Below the pieces are notes generated by a model. It saw only the letters and a program-made list of their open reading frames with translations. It was not told where the DNA came from and searched no databases. The position numbers and the translations under genes were made by a program. This document shows, in pieces, positions 42,667-51,198 of a stretch of 64,000 bases of DNA. The stretch's first letter is position 1; each line of letters begins with the position of its first letter. Origin of the DNA: Gammaproteobacteria bacterium (GTDB lineage: Bacteria; Pseudomonadota; Gammaproteobacteria; Steroidobacterales; Steroidobacteraceae). Location of the stretch: NCBI GenBank assembly GCA_003137095.1, contig PLET01000065.1:1-64000 (forward strand). Direction: 5' to 3'.

Positions 42667-44054
42667 AACCCCTCCGCCGCCAGTTCGAGGGCGCGCCGCA
42701 GGACGGCGCTCTTGGCCATGACCTCGTCGTATTCAGCCGGCGCGGAACTGTCGGCGACGATGCCGCCGCCGGCCTGGTAGCTGTAAGCGTCGCCACGGAA
42801 CACCAGGGTGCGGATCGTGATGGCCTGATCCATGTCGCCGCGCCGCCCGAAATATCCCACGGTTCCGCCGTACAGCTGGCGCCCCACCGGCTCGAGCTCG
42901 TCGATGATCTGCATGGCCCGCACCTTGGGCGCGCCCACCAGGGTGCCGGCCGGAAACGTGGCGGCGAACAGGTCGAACGCGTCCCGGCCCGGCGCCAGGG
43001 TGCCGTTGACGCCGCTCACGATGTGCATGATGTGGCTGTAGCGCTCGATCACCCGATACGGGTCGACGGCGACCGAACCCGCAGTGGCGACGCGCCCCAG
43101 ATCGTTGCGCGCCAGATCAACCAGCATGACGTGCTCGGCATTTTCCTTGGGATCCGCGAGCAGTTCGGACCCGAGTTCGGCGTCTTGCAGCGGATCGGCG
43201 CCGCGCGGCCGGGAGCCCGCGATCGGCCGCAATTGCGCATGGCCCGCGTGCAGTTTCACCAGAGCCTCCGGCGAGGATCCGACCACCGTGATGTCGCCGA
43301 GTTCGCAAAAGAACATGTATGGAGACGGATTCAGCAGGCGCAGCGCCCGGTACACCTCGAAGGGCGGCAGCGAGTGGCGGCCCTCGAAGCGTGAGGCAAG
43401 TACCAGTTGGTACACGTCGCCCGAGGTGATGTAGGCCTGGGCCCGGCGCACGCCGTCGGCATGGGCGCTTCGCGACAGCGACGGCGTCGCCGGCGAAAAG
43501 CCGCCCGGCACCAGGATCGACGGCACCGCACCGCGCAGCGCCTGGATGACCTCGCGCCGCAGACTCTGCCGCTCCGCCTCGCTGCCGTCGTGCAGCAGTG
43601 CCACGCCGCGGGTCAGATGGTCGAACACCAGCAGCGAGCGCGGCGCCACGAAATGCGCGTGCGGCGCCGGCGTGTCGTCGAGGCTGCGGCCCGGCAGACG
43701 CTCGAAATACCTCACGGCGTCGTAGGCGGTGTAGCCGACCAAGCCGCCGGAGAGCGGCACTCCAGGCAGATCGGGCTGCGGCTGCGGCGCCTGCACGAGC
43801 GCCGCGCGCAAGGCATCCAGGAATTCGACCCGCGATCGCGGCCGCGGCCCGTGCGCAGCGCCGACCTTGAGGCCCGACGAATCGATTTTCACCTCCAGGC
43901 ATTCGCCGAATCCAATGAACGAATAGCGCGCCAGCCGCTCGCCGCCCTCGACGCTTTCCAGCAGGAATCGCGGTCGAAAGGGTGCCAGCTTCAGATAGGC
44001 CGACACCGGCGTATCGAGATCGGCTGCGATGTCAAATGGCGGCTTCATGCTCAT
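42663..44054 (-). CDS. trpE: anthranilate synthase component I
   Basis: 463 residues, a little shorter than the usual ~490-520. It converts chorismate to anthranilate with ammonia from TrpG. The feedback-site motif is present as '[19 protein letters not shown]'. Catalytic marks include '[27 protein letters not shown]', '[16 protein letters not shown]', '[13 protein letters not shown]', '[15 protein letters not shown]' and '[19 protein letters not shown]'. It is the first structural gene of the operon, about 20 bases past the attenuator terminator. Confidence 0.96.
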   Translation of the reverse strand: MSMKPPFDIAADLDTPVSAYLKLAPFRPRFLLESVEGGERLARYSFIGFGECLEVKIDSSGLKVGAAHGPRPRSRVEFLDALRAALVQAPQPQPDLPGVPLSGGLVGYTAYDAVRYFERLPGRSLDDTPAPHAHFVAPRSLLVFDHLTRGVALLHDGSEAERQSLRREVIQALRGAVPSILVPGGFSPATPSLSRSAHADGVRRAQAYITSGDVYQLVLASRFEGRHSLPPFEVYRALRLLNPSPYMFFCELGDITVVGSSPEALVKLHAGHAQLRPIAGSRPRGADPLQDAELGSELLADPKENAEHVMLVDLARNDLGRVATAGSVAVDPYRVIERYSHIMHIVSGVNGTLAPGRDAFDLFAATFPAGTLVGAPKVRAMQIIDELEPVGRQLYGGTVGYFGRRGDMDQAITIRTLVFRGDAYSYQAGGGIVADSSAPAEYDEVMAKSAVLRRALELAAEGL

Positions 44055-44074
44055 GGGTGAATATCGCGGACAAC

Positions 44075-44112
44075 AAAAAACCCACCACCGGCTCTTAGGC
44101 GGAGATGGGTTC
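44075..44112 (-). terminator. trp attenuator terminator
   Basis: On the minus strand AACCCATCTCCGCC can pair, with two mismatches and a wobble, with GCCGGTGGTGGGTT, followed by a run of T. The left arm (CCCATCTCC, plus strand 44101-44109) can instead pair with GGACATGGG (44161-44169) inside the leader peptide gene, with eight of nine positions paired. That is a mutually exclusive antiterminator. It lies between the leader peptide stop and trpE, exactly where an attenuator should be. Confidence 0.82.
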
Positions 44113-44138
44113 TGGACGAATACGATTTTATCTAAGAC

Positions 44139-44213
44139 TCAAACGGCCAGCGCCTGCTCCCCCATGTCCTGGGTGCGCCACCAACCGGTGCGGTGAATGT
44201 GCCGAATCGCCAT
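44139..44213 (-). CDS. trpL: trp operon leader peptide with tandem Trp codons
   Basis: A 24-residue ORF too short for the track. It begins MAIRHIHRTG, then has two adjacent Trp codons (TGG TGG) at residues 11-12, continues RTQDMGEQALAV and stops 27 bases before the attenuator hairpin. Stalling of ribosomes at the Trp codons would free GGACATGGG to form the antiterminator and let transcription reach trpE. There is no ribosome-binding site. The promoter's predicted +1 falls on the A of this ATG, so the leader mRNA may be leaderless, as known for rhizobial trpL. Confidence 0.85.
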   Translation of the reverse strand: MAIRHIHRTGWWRTQDMGEQALAV

Positions 44214-44219
44214 CAACGG

Positions 44220-44249
44220 AGTATCGCCGCGTTCAGCACGCAGCGTCAA
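44220..44249 (-). promoter_or_regulatory. trp operon promoter
   Basis: On the minus strand TTGACG (44249-44244), an 18-base spacer and GATACT (44225-44220). The A of the leader ATG (44213) is the seventh base after the -10 box, the usual distance to +1. So transcription is predicted to begin on the leader peptide's start codon. The -35 matches the consensus at five of six positions. Confidence 0.7.
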
Positions 44250-44254
44250 GCCCG

Positions 44255-44590
44255 CTATTTCCTGGCCTCCAGGCTCAGGCTCTTCTTGAATTTGCGGGTC
44301 AATTCGACGAAGCGCGGGGTCAGCCCGGCGTCCTCGTACACCGGATCGCCGTGGTCGTCGCGCGAAATGACTTTCGGCCCCGGTTCATAAGGCATCGCCG
44401 CGGCGATCTCATCGAGTGCGGCGTGCAGCAGATCCGTGACGATGTCCTCGATGCGATGTCCCGGAAACAGCTCCACCAGCGCCTGCAGCCGCGAAGCATC
44501 GTCGAGCGGCAGCCGCACGGCATACTCCCTGGCGGTGAGCGGCGGTGCGGCCGTCCTTTTCCAATCATCGAGCAGGGTCTTGAATTTCAC
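44255..44590 (-). CDS. conserved small protein (family sometimes labelled pilin-assembly protein)
   Basis: 111 residues, GTG start with GGAG 5 bases before it. The pattern 'FKTLLDDWKRTAAPPLTAREYAVRLPLDDASRLQALVELFPG', then 'IVTDLLHAALDEIAAAMPYEPG' and 'DPVYEDAGLTPRF', recalls a small gammaproteobacterial family that some databases call pilin-assembly or type 1 pili tip component, without experimental basis I know of. It is probably a soluble helical protein. It lies just upstream of the trp promoter on the same strand; nothing links it functionally to trp. Confidence 0.65.
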   Translation of the reverse strand: MKFKTLLDDWKRTAAPPLTAREYAVRLPLDDASRLQALVELFPGHRIEDIVTDLLHAALDEIAAAMPYEPGPKVISRDDHGDPVYEDAGLTPRFVELTRKFKKSLSLEARK

Positions 44591-44659
44591 GGCTACTCCG
44601 CCATTACGGGCTACGATGCCGGCATATTATAGACTGGCGGCCGTGCCGAACCGCACCAC

Positions 44660-46513
44660 ATGAGGAATTCCAAGATGCCCAAGGCCGCGGCCGCGCCGGC
44701 CGAGGCTTTGCAGCGGGGCTTTCTTGGCGTGTTCGCCTACAGCCGCCGGGCGCTGGAGCTCGTGTGGACCACCAACAAGCCGCTCAGCGTCGCGCTCGCC
44801 GCGCTGACGCTGATCGCCGGAGTGCTGCCGGCCGGCATCGCCTATCTCGGCGCCCTGATCGTCGATGCGGTGGTGCATGCCGCCGAGGTGCACCGGCGCA
44901 CCGGTGTCACCGGCCTGCACGATGTGCTGAAGTACGTGACGCTGGAGGCGGCGCTGGTTGCCGGCACGTCGGCGGCGCAGCGCGGCATATCGCTGGCGCA
45001 GTCGCTGCTGCGCGCGCAACTCGGCCAGCGCGTCAACGTCATGATTCTCGACAAGGCATTGACGCTGGAATTGACGCAGTTCGAGGATTCCGAGTTCTAC
45101 GACAAGCTGACGCGCGCGCGACGCGAGGCATCAAGCCGTCCATTGAGCCTGGTGATGCGCACATTCGGTCTGCTGCAGAACGCAATATCGCTGCTCTCCT
45201 TCGGCGGGCTGCTGATCAGGTTCTCGCCATGGGCGGTTGCGCTGCTCGTTCTTGCGGGACTACCCGCATTCCTCGCCGAGGCCAAATTTTCGGGCGAGGC
45301 ATTTCGCATGTTCCGCTGGCGCGCCCCGGAATCGCGCATGCAGATCTATCTGGAATCGGTGCTGGCACGCGAAGATCACGCCAAGGAGGTCAAACTGTTC
45401 CAGCTCGGGGGCCGGCTGCTGGACCGCTATCGCGAGATATTCACCCGCCTGTACCGCGAGGATCGTGACCTGACTTTGCGCCGCGATGCCTGGGGCTTAG
45501 GATTGGGGCTGGTGGGCACCGGCGCGCTGTACGGCGGCTATGCCTGGATCGCGGTGGAAACGGTGGCCGGGGCGATGACCCTCGGCCAGATGACCATGTA
45601 TTTCATGCTGTTCAGGCAGGGCCAGACGGCGGTGAGTGCGGCGCTTTCGGCCGTCAGCGGCATGTACGAGGACAATCTGTATCTGTCGAATCTGTTCGAA
45701 TACCTGGAACAGCCGGTCGGCCACAGCGGCGGCAGCCTGCGCGCGGGACCTGCGCCCGGCGACGGCGTCCGCTTCGAGCACGTCGACTTCGTCTATCCGG
45801 GTGCGGCAGCGCCGGCGCTCGCGGATATCGACCTGCACGTGCGCCCCGGCGAGAGTCTCGCCTTGGTGGGGCAGAACGGCTCCGGGAAGACCACGCTGAT
45901 CAAGCTGCTCACCCGCCTGTATCGGCCGACCTCCGGCCGCATCCTGCTGGATGGGCTCGATCTTGCCGAATGGGACGAGACCACCCTGCGCCAGCGCATC
46001 GGCGTCATATTCCAGGACTTCGCCCGCTATCAGATGTTGGTTGGCGAGAACATCGGCGCCGGCGACGTGCGCGCCTTCGACGACGAGGCGCGCTGGCGCG
46101 ATGCCGCAGCCCAGGGCCTTGCCGACGAATTCGTCGAGGCGCTTCCCGCGGGGTACCGCACCCAGCTCGGCAAATGGTTCAAGGACGGCCGTGAGCTGTC
46201 AGGCGGCCAATGGCAGAAAATCGCCCTGGCGCGCGCCTTCATGCGCAGCGACGCCGACATCCTGGTGCTCGACGAACCGACCGCGGCCATCGATGCGGGC
46301 GCCGAGGCGGAGATCTTCGAGCACTTCCGCGAGCTGACGCGCAATCGAATCGCCATCGTCATCTCGCACCGTTTCTCGACCGTTCGCATGACCGACCAGA
46401 TCCTGGTCCTAGAGGAGGGTCGCATCGTGGAGCGCGGCAGCCATGAGTCTCTGATGGCAGCGGATGGGCGCTATGCCAAACTGTTCACCCTCCAGGCACG
46501 CGGGTACCGCTGA
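44660..46513 (+). CDS. ABC transporter, fused permease-ATPase (exporter type)
   Basis: 617 residues, type IV exporter half-transporter. Membrane domain about 30-350, then the nucleotide-binding domain with Walker A 'VGQNGSGKTTLIKLLTRLY', signature 'LSGGQWQKIALARAF' and Walker B/D-loop 'DADILVLDEPTAAIDAGAE', then the switch His in 'VISHRF'. Such proteins homodimerise to export lipids, peptides or drugs; the cargo is not deducible. The signature has W where the usual LSGGQ(R/K)QR has a basic residue. The stop overlaps the yajQ start (TGATG). Confidence 0.9.
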   Translation: MRNSKMPKAAAAPAEALQRGFLGVFAYSRRALELVWTTNKPLSVALAALTLIAGVLPAGIAYLGALIVDAVVHAAEVHRRTGVTGLHDVLKYVTLEAALVAGTSAAQRGISLAQSLLRAQLGQRVNVMILDKALTLELTQFEDSEFYDKLTRARREASSRPLSLVMRTFGLLQNAISLLSFGGLLIRFSPWAVALLVLAGLPAFLAEAKFSGEAFRMFRWRAPESRMQIYLESVLAREDHAKEVKLFQLGGRLLDRYREIFTRLYREDRDLTLRRDAWGLGLGLVGTGALYGGYAWIAVETVAGAMTLGQMTMYFMLFRQGQTAVSAALSAVSGMYEDNLYLSNLFEYLEQPVGHSGGSLRAGPAPGDGVRFEHVDFVYPGAAAPALADIDLHVRPGESLALVGQNGSGKTTLIKLLTRLYRPTSGRILLDGLDLAEWDETTLRQRIGVIFQDFARYQMLVGENIGAGDVRAFDDEARWRDAAAQGLADEFVEALPAGYRTQLGKWFKDGRELSGGQWQKIALARAFMRSDADILVLDEPTAAIDAGAEAEIFEHFRELTRNRIAIVISHRFSTVRMTDQILVLEEGRIVERGSHESLMAADGRYAKLFTLQARGYR

Positions 46514-46995
46514 TGCCGTCGTTCGACGTCGTTTCGGAAATCGACACCCACGAGCTGACCAACGCGGTCGATCAGGCGCTCAGGGAGCTCGGACTGCGCT
46601 TCGATTTCAAGGGCACGGACGCCACTTTCGAGCTCGAGGAGACCACGGTCACCATGATCGCGCCCGCCGAATTCCAGCTCAAGCAGATGCTCGAAATCCT
46701 GAAGCTGCGCATCGCCAAGCGCGGCATAGACGTCGCCTGCCTCGACGTCAAGGAGCCGCTGGTCAATCTCGCGGCGGCGAAGCAGCTGGTGATCCTGAAG
46801 CACGGTATCGATGCGGATGCCGGCAGGCAGGTCGTCCGGTTGCTCAAGGAGTCCGGGCTCAAGGTTCAGGCCCAAGTTCAGGGCGACAAGGTGCGCGTCA
46901 CGGGCAAAAAGCGCGACGACCTGCAGCAGGCGATCGCACTGCTCAGAAAATCCAAGGTGGACGTGCCGCTGCAGTTCAACAATTTCCGCGATTGA
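46513..46995 (+). CDS. yajQ: YajQ family cyclic di-GMP-binding protein
   Basis: 160 residues, full family length, two ferredoxin-like folds. It starts 'PSFDVVSEIDTHELTNAVDQA', continues 'LRFDFKGTDATFELEE' and 'DVKEPLVNLAAAKQLVILKHGID', and ends 'KSKVDVPLQFNNFRD'. YajQ proteins bind nucleotides; the Xanthomonas homologue (XC_3703) binds c-di-GMP and acts as a transcription co-factor for virulence. Translationally coupled to the ABC transporter by a 1-base overlap. It converges on apbE. Confidence 0.95.
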   Translation: MPSFDVVSEIDTHELTNAVDQALRELGLRFDFKGTDATFELEETTVTMIAPAEFQLKQMLEILKLRIAKRGIDVACLDVKEPLVNLAAAKQLVILKHGIDADAGRQVVRLLKESGLKVQAQVQGDKVRVTGKKRDDLQQAIALLRKSKVDVPLQFNNFRD

Positions 46996-47034
46996 GAGCC
47001 GCGCCACGGGGATCGCGGCACCGGTTCTCGCGGA

Positions 47035-48048
47035 CTACTTCGCCGGCTCGAGCCCTTTCGAATAGATGACGGTACCGTCCAGCCTGACGATGATCGCATC
47101 GATGTCGTCGAGACGGTTGTAGATCTCCATCGCCTTCTCCGGACCCAGGACGAACGCCGTCTTGGACAACCCGTCAGTGCGTGTTGCATATGGCCCGATC
47201 ACCGTCGCGCTGCGCACCTTGCTCGCGGAATGGCCGGTCTTCGGATCGATGATGTGGTGATAGCGCACACCGTCCTCTTCGAAGTACCGTTCGTAGTCGC
47301 CCGAGGTCGAGATGGCGGCGTCGACCAGCGGAATCCTGGTGATCACCTGTCCCTCCTCTTTGCGTGGATCGCGGATGCCGACGATCCAGGGCTTGCCGAA
47401 GCGATCGCCGATGATGCGGCTGTCGCCGCCCGCGGCGACGTAGGCGCGCGTGAAACCATACGACTTCAGCACCTCGATTCCGCGGTCCACAGAGTAGCCC
47501 TTGGCGATGCCGCCGAGATCGATGCGCACCCCTCTTTGCGAGAATCTCACGGTCTGCTTCTTCGCATCGAGCAGCACGTGGCGGTAATTCACGGCCGGCA
47601 GCGCTTTGGCTATTTGCGCCTCGTTGGGACGCACGTGGTTTCGAAAGTCGTACATGTAGCCGACGCTCGCGTAGGTGATGTCGAAAGCGCCGTCGGTGAT
47701 CTGCGAGTATTGTTGGGCGGTCGACAGCAGATCGAACAGCTCTTTGCTGATGCGCATCGGTCCATCGGCGGCCCTGGCATTGACCTGCGACACCTCGCTG
47801 CTCGGCTTGTAGGTGCTCATCGACTCGTCGATGTGGTTCATCTCCTTGAGCACCGCGTCGATCGCCTCGTCCGCCTTGGCCCGGTCCTCGCTCCACAGCT
47901 CCACCGTGATGCGCGTGCCCATGATGCCGTCGGTGACCCGGCGCACCCATTCGGCGTGCGCAGGCGATGCCGCACCGGCGAGCAGCCACGCGGCAGCGGC
48001 GAATCCGACGGGCCACGGTATGTAGGTTCGCTTTGCATTCGACGTCAT
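47035..48048 (-). CDS. apbE: FAD:protein FMN transferase (ApbE), exported
   Basis: 337 residues from the ATG at 48048, after which a signal peptide is seen ('WPVGFAAAAWLLAGAASPAHA'). ApbE marks: 'GTRITVELWSEDRAKADEAIDAVLKEMNHID', 'MSTYKPSSEVSQVNA', 'RIDLGGIAKGYSVDRG', 'GFTRAYVAAGGDSRIIG' and 'HHIIDPKTGHSA'. It transfers FMN from FAD to Thr residues of periplasm-facing proteins such as RnfG/NqrC. No such target is encoded in the window. The track start at 48171 is too early. Confidence 0.95.
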   Translation of the reverse strand: MTSNAKRTYIPWPVGFAAAAWLLAGAASPAHAEWVRRVTDGIMGTRITVELWSEDRAKADEAIDAVLKEMNHIDESMSTYKPSSEVSQVNARAADGPMRISKELFDLLSTAQQYSQITDGAFDITYASVGYMYDFRNHVRPNEAQIAKALPAVNYRHVLLDAKKQTVRFSQRGVRIDLGGIAKGYSVDRGIEVLKSYGFTRAYVAAGGDSRIIGDRFGKPWIVGIRDPRKEEGQVITRIPLVDAAISTSGDYERYFEEDGVRYHHIIDPKTGHSASKVRSATVIGPYATRTDGLSKTAFVLGPEKAMEIYNRLDDIDAIIVRLDGTVIYSKGLEPAK

Positions 48049-48127
48049 GGGGGCATAGCCTAGCGGGTTCCCGGCGTGTAAGGTATGCCCCGGATTTCGA
48101 GCGTCGCAATTCGATAACAAGTCACGA

Positions 48128-49360
48128 TTGAGCTTTTCCCTGACATCCGCCCAACGGACCTGGCTCACCATTTTGGTTGCCAGCCTGGGCTATTTCGTCG
48201 ACCTGTTCGACCTCATCATGTTCGTACTGGTCCGTCTGCAGTCGCTCCAGGAGTTGCACGTGAGGCCGCAGGACATGCTGCACACCGGGGCGTTCATTTT
48301 GAATCTGCAGATGGCCGGGTTGATGGTGGGCGGGGTTTGCTGGGGGCTGCTGGGCGATCGCCGCGGCCGCCTGTCGGTGCTGCTCGGATCAATCACCGTG
48401 TATTCCATCGCGACCTTGGGGAACGCCTTCGCCGGCTCCGTGGGGACGTACGCGGTGCTGCGCTTCATCGCCGGCGTCGGACTCGCGGGCGAGTTGGGCG
48501 CCGGAGTCACCATCGCGACGGAACTGCTGCCCCAACGAATCCGCGGCTACGGCAGCACCCTCATCACCACCGTGGGGGTGCTCGGCGTGGTGGTCGCCTC
48601 ATTGGTCGTCGAAACCGTGACCTGGCGCCACGCCTATCTGCTCGGCGGGTTGATGGGGCTGGCGCTGCTGCTGCTGCGAGTCGGCGTGCAGGAATCCGGC
48701 ATGTACGCCAACGCGAAGAATATGGGCGCAATCCGCGGGCGGCTGCTTCCGTTCCTGCGCAGACCCCGGTTGTTGGGCCGGGTCGCGCTGATCACCCTCA
48801 TCGGCGTGCCGATCTGGTTCGTCATCGGCGTTCTGGGTGCATTCACGCCGGAGTTCGGCCGCGCCCTGGGGCTGGCGTCGAATCTGCCCAAGGTGACCAC
48901 GGCGATCATGGCCCTGTATCTCGGCTTTTCGGTCGGTCACTTGGCGGTCGGTCTGCTCAGCCAGTGGCTGAAGAGCCGGCGTGGTGCGGTGTTGATCGCC
49001 CTCGGCGCACTGGCCCTGCTGCTGGTGGCCTACCCGCGGGTCGCCGGACGGTCCGTCGGCGCCTACTACGCGATGTGTTTCGCGCTGGGCTGCGGCGCCG
49101 GCTACTGGGCGATGTTCGTGCAGATCGCGGCTGAACAATTCGGCACCAACTACCGGGCCACCGTGACCACCAGCGTGCCCAATCTGGTGCGTGGCTCCAC
49201 GATCTTCATGACCCTCGGTTTCCAGGCGCTGATTCCGCTGTACGGAGTGGTGGGCGCGGCGCTCGGTGTCGGTTTCAGCGTGCTGGTCATCGCGGTCGCC
49301 GCGACCTTGGGCCTGCCGGAGACCTTCAACCGTGATCTCGACTATGAAGAGCTGGTGTAG
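48128..49360 (+). CDS. MFS transporter
   Basis: 410 residues with about 12 membrane helices, TTG start, no clear ribosome-binding site. The start is set by the first helix ('TWLTILVASLGYFVDLFDLIMFVL', with an acidic residue in helix 1). The A-loop motif is 'GLLGDRRGRLSVLLGS', and 'RFIAGVGLAGELGAGVTIATELLPQRIRG' is typical of the sugar/aromatic-acid:H+ symporter branch. The substrate is unknown. The 3' end overlaps the convergent rhomboid gene by 19 bases. Confidence 0.9.
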   Translation: MSFSLTSAQRTWLTILVASLGYFVDLFDLIMFVLVRLQSLQELHVRPQDMLHTGAFILNLQMAGLMVGGVCWGLLGDRRGRLSVLLGSITVYSIATLGNAFAGSVGTYAVLRFIAGVGLAGELGAGVTIATELLPQRIRGYGSTLITTVGVLGVVVASLVVETVTWRHAYLLGGLMGLALLLLRVGVQESGMYANAKNMGAIRGRLLPFLRRPRLLGRVALITLIGVPIWFVIGVLGAFTPEFGRALGLASNLPKVTTAIMALYLGFSVGHLAVGLLSQWLKSRRGAVLIALGALALLLVAYPRVAGRSVGAYYAMCFALGCGAGYWAMFVQIAAEQFGTNYRATVTTSVPNLVRGSTIFMTLGFQALIPLYGVVGAALGVGFSVLVIAVAATLGLPETFNRDLDYEELV

Positions 49361-49944
49361 CGCGGCCAGCGCATGATCACGAGCGCGCTGCCGACCATGC
49401 CGCCGAGGTGCGCGAAGTGGGCGACTCCGGCCTGCGATCCGGTGACGCCTAGCAGCAGTTCGATGCCCGCATACAGGGTGGCGAACAGCCAGGCCGGCAT
49501 CGGTATCGGCGGAATTAGCGGAATCACCTTGCGCCGCGGAAACATGACGGCATAGGCGAGCAGCAGGCCGAATACGCCTCCCGATGCGCCGATGGTCGGC
49601 TCCGGGGGAGCTGCGAACAGGGCCGGCACGAACAGTTGAGTCAGCCCGGCGGTGATGACCGAGGCGAAATAGACGGTGAGCAGCCGGCGCGCGCCCACGT
49701 AGCGTTCGATCTCCGCGCCGAACATCCAAAGCCCCAGCATGTTGAAGCCGATATGTTCGATGTGTGCCGTGCTGTGCAGGAATGCGTAGGTGATGATCTG
49801 CCAGGGATGAAAATACGATTGCCCATCGATCGGCTGCAGCGGCCACAGGGCGAAGGGACCGTCCAGGGTGCCACCGGCGAGCAGCTGCAACACGTAGATG
49901 GCGGCATTCGCGGCGATCAGCGCTTTGACGGCGGTGATTTTCAT
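49342..49944 (-). CDS. rhomboid family intramembrane serine protease
   Basis: 200 residues, six membrane helices. The catalytic pair is Ser121 in 'GASGGVFGLLLA' and His179 in 'HFAHLGGMVG'. 'HSTAHIEHIGFNMLGLWMFG' is the conserved helix-2 His/Asn region. Rhomboids cleave transmembrane segments of substrate proteins. It lies alone, convergent with the MFS gene and divergent from the dehydrogenase at 50014. Confidence 0.93.
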   Translation of the reverse strand: MKITAVKALIAANAAIYVLQLLAGGTLDGPFALWPLQPIDGQSYFHPWQIITYAFLHSTAHIEHIGFNMLGLWMFGAEIERYVGARRLLTVYFASVITAGLTQLFVPALFAAPPEPTIGASGGVFGLLLAYAVMFPRRKVIPLIPPIPMPAWLFATLYAGIELLLGVTGSQAGVAHFAHLGGMVGSALVIMRWPRYTSSS

Positions 49945-50013
49945 CCGGCGTGCAAGATTTTCATCTGGTGTCGTACCTTGGATTTCATTGCTGAATGGGT
50001 ATTCTAACCCGCC

Positions 50014-50964
50014 ATGAACGCCGTATTCCTGGATTACGACACCGTCTCCATGGGGGATCTGGACACATCCGCGCTGCGCCGGATCATGCCCGCGCTGAAA
50101 TTGCTGGAAGACGTCTCCGAATCACGAATTGCGGCGCATCTCGCGGACGCGGAGATTGTTCTGATCAACAGGCTGGCGTTATCGCGCGAACGGCTGCTCG
50201 GCGCGCCGCGCCTGAAATTGATCGCGCTGGCGGCCACCGGCACGGACAACGTCGATTTGTCGGCTGCGCAGCAGCTCGGCATCGCGGTGTGCAATGTACG
50301 CCGCTATTGCACGGCCTCGGTGGTGCAACTCGTTTGGGGCATGATCCTGGCGCTCACCCACCATTTGGCCGACTATCGCCGGCTCGCCGCGGCCGGAGAC
50401 TGGCGGGCGGCGCAGCGCCTGCCGCTCATCCAGCCGATGCGCGAGCTGGCTGGACGACGCCTGGGGGTGATCGGGTGGGGAGAACTCGGACGCGCCGTCG
50501 CCAAGGCCGGCGCCGGCTTCGGCATGGAGGTGGTGGTCGCCAACCGCCGCGGCGGCGCGCCTCAGGGCGGGCGGCTGGATCTCGACGAGTTCTTGCGGGT
50601 GGCCGACGTCGTTTCCCTGCATTGCCCGCTGAGCGATGGCAACCGCGGCATGATCGGCGCCCGAGAATTGTCGCTGATGAAGCCCGATGCCCTGCTGATC
50701 AACACCGCGCGAGGCGCCTTGATCGACGGGCGGGCGCTGGCAGAGGCGCTGAAGTCGCACCGCCTTGGGGGCGCCGGCATCGACGTGCTGGCCGTTGAAC
50801 CGCCCGCCGCGGACGAACCGCTGCTTGATCCCGACATTCCGAATCTGCTGCTGACGCCGCACATGGGCTGGGCGGCCCGCGAAGCCCGCCAACGCTGCCT
50901 CGACGAGATGGCCGCCAACATCCGGGATTTTATGGCCGGTAAACGGCGCGGACGGGTGGTCTGA
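50014..50964 (+). CDS. D-2-hydroxyacid dehydrogenase (glycerate/hydroxypyruvate reductase-like)
   Basis: 316 residues. Substrate-binding lobe ('LALAATGTDNVD'-type turn, here 'LIALAATGTDNVDLSAA'), NAD fold 'LGVIGWGELGRAVAKAGAGFGMEV', 'VVSLHCPLSDGNRGMIG', catalytic Arg in 'LINTARGALIDGRAL', Glu region 'GIDVLAVEPP' and His in 'LLTPHMGWAAREA'. This is the hydroxypyruvate/glycerate or lactate dehydrogenase-type branch. The nucleotide loop is GWGELG, where the family norm is GxGxxG, so it fits. Confidence 0.93.
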   Translation: MNAVFLDYDTVSMGDLDTSALRRIMPALKLLEDVSESRIAAHLADAEIVLINRLALSRERLLGAPRLKLIALAATGTDNVDLSAAQQLGIAVCNVRRYCTASVVQLVWGMILALTHHLADYRRLAAAGDWRAAQRLPLIQPMRELAGRRLGVIGWGELGRAVAKAGAGFGMEVVVANRRGGAPQGGRLDLDEFLRVADVVSLHCPLSDGNRGMIGARELSLMKPDALLINTARGALIDGRALAEALKSHRLGGAGIDVLAVEPPAADEPLLDPDIPNLLLTPHMGWAAREARQRCLDEMAANIRDFMAGKRRGRVV

Positions 50965-50994
50965 AACCCGTCCACGCCCGCAGTCGCGCCGGCT

Positions 50995-51099
50995 TCAGCC
51001 CTTGCCTTCCTTCTTCGCGCGCTTCGCGGCGCGCTTCTCCTCCAGCGTCTTGGTCGGCTTTTTCTTGGCCTCTTTCTTTCGTTCCATGCCCTTGCCCAT
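50995..51099 (-). CDS. 34-residue Lys/Arg-rich small protein
   Basis: An ORF too short for the track. It begins MGKGMERKKEAKKKPTKTLE and ends in more Lys/Ala/Arg. A strong AGAGGAG lies 6 bases before the ATG, which supports real translation. I recall similar short basic proteins (MGKGM.xKK...KKKP.KT) in many proteobacteria without assigned function. Its charge suggests nucleic-acid or ribosome binding, which is inference. It is convergent with the dehydrogenase and just downstream of the DEAD-box helicase on the same strand. Confidence 0.7.
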   Translation of the reverse strand: MGKGMERKKEAKKKPTKTLEEKRAAKRAKKEGKG

Positions 51100-51198
51100 G
51101 ACTCGCTCCTCTTGACTACGCACAAATCGCCCGTGGGCCAAAGTATGCGCTGCGTCTTCGTGGCAGTCGATACGGTTGTGGCTTCAGCGGCTCAGCGC

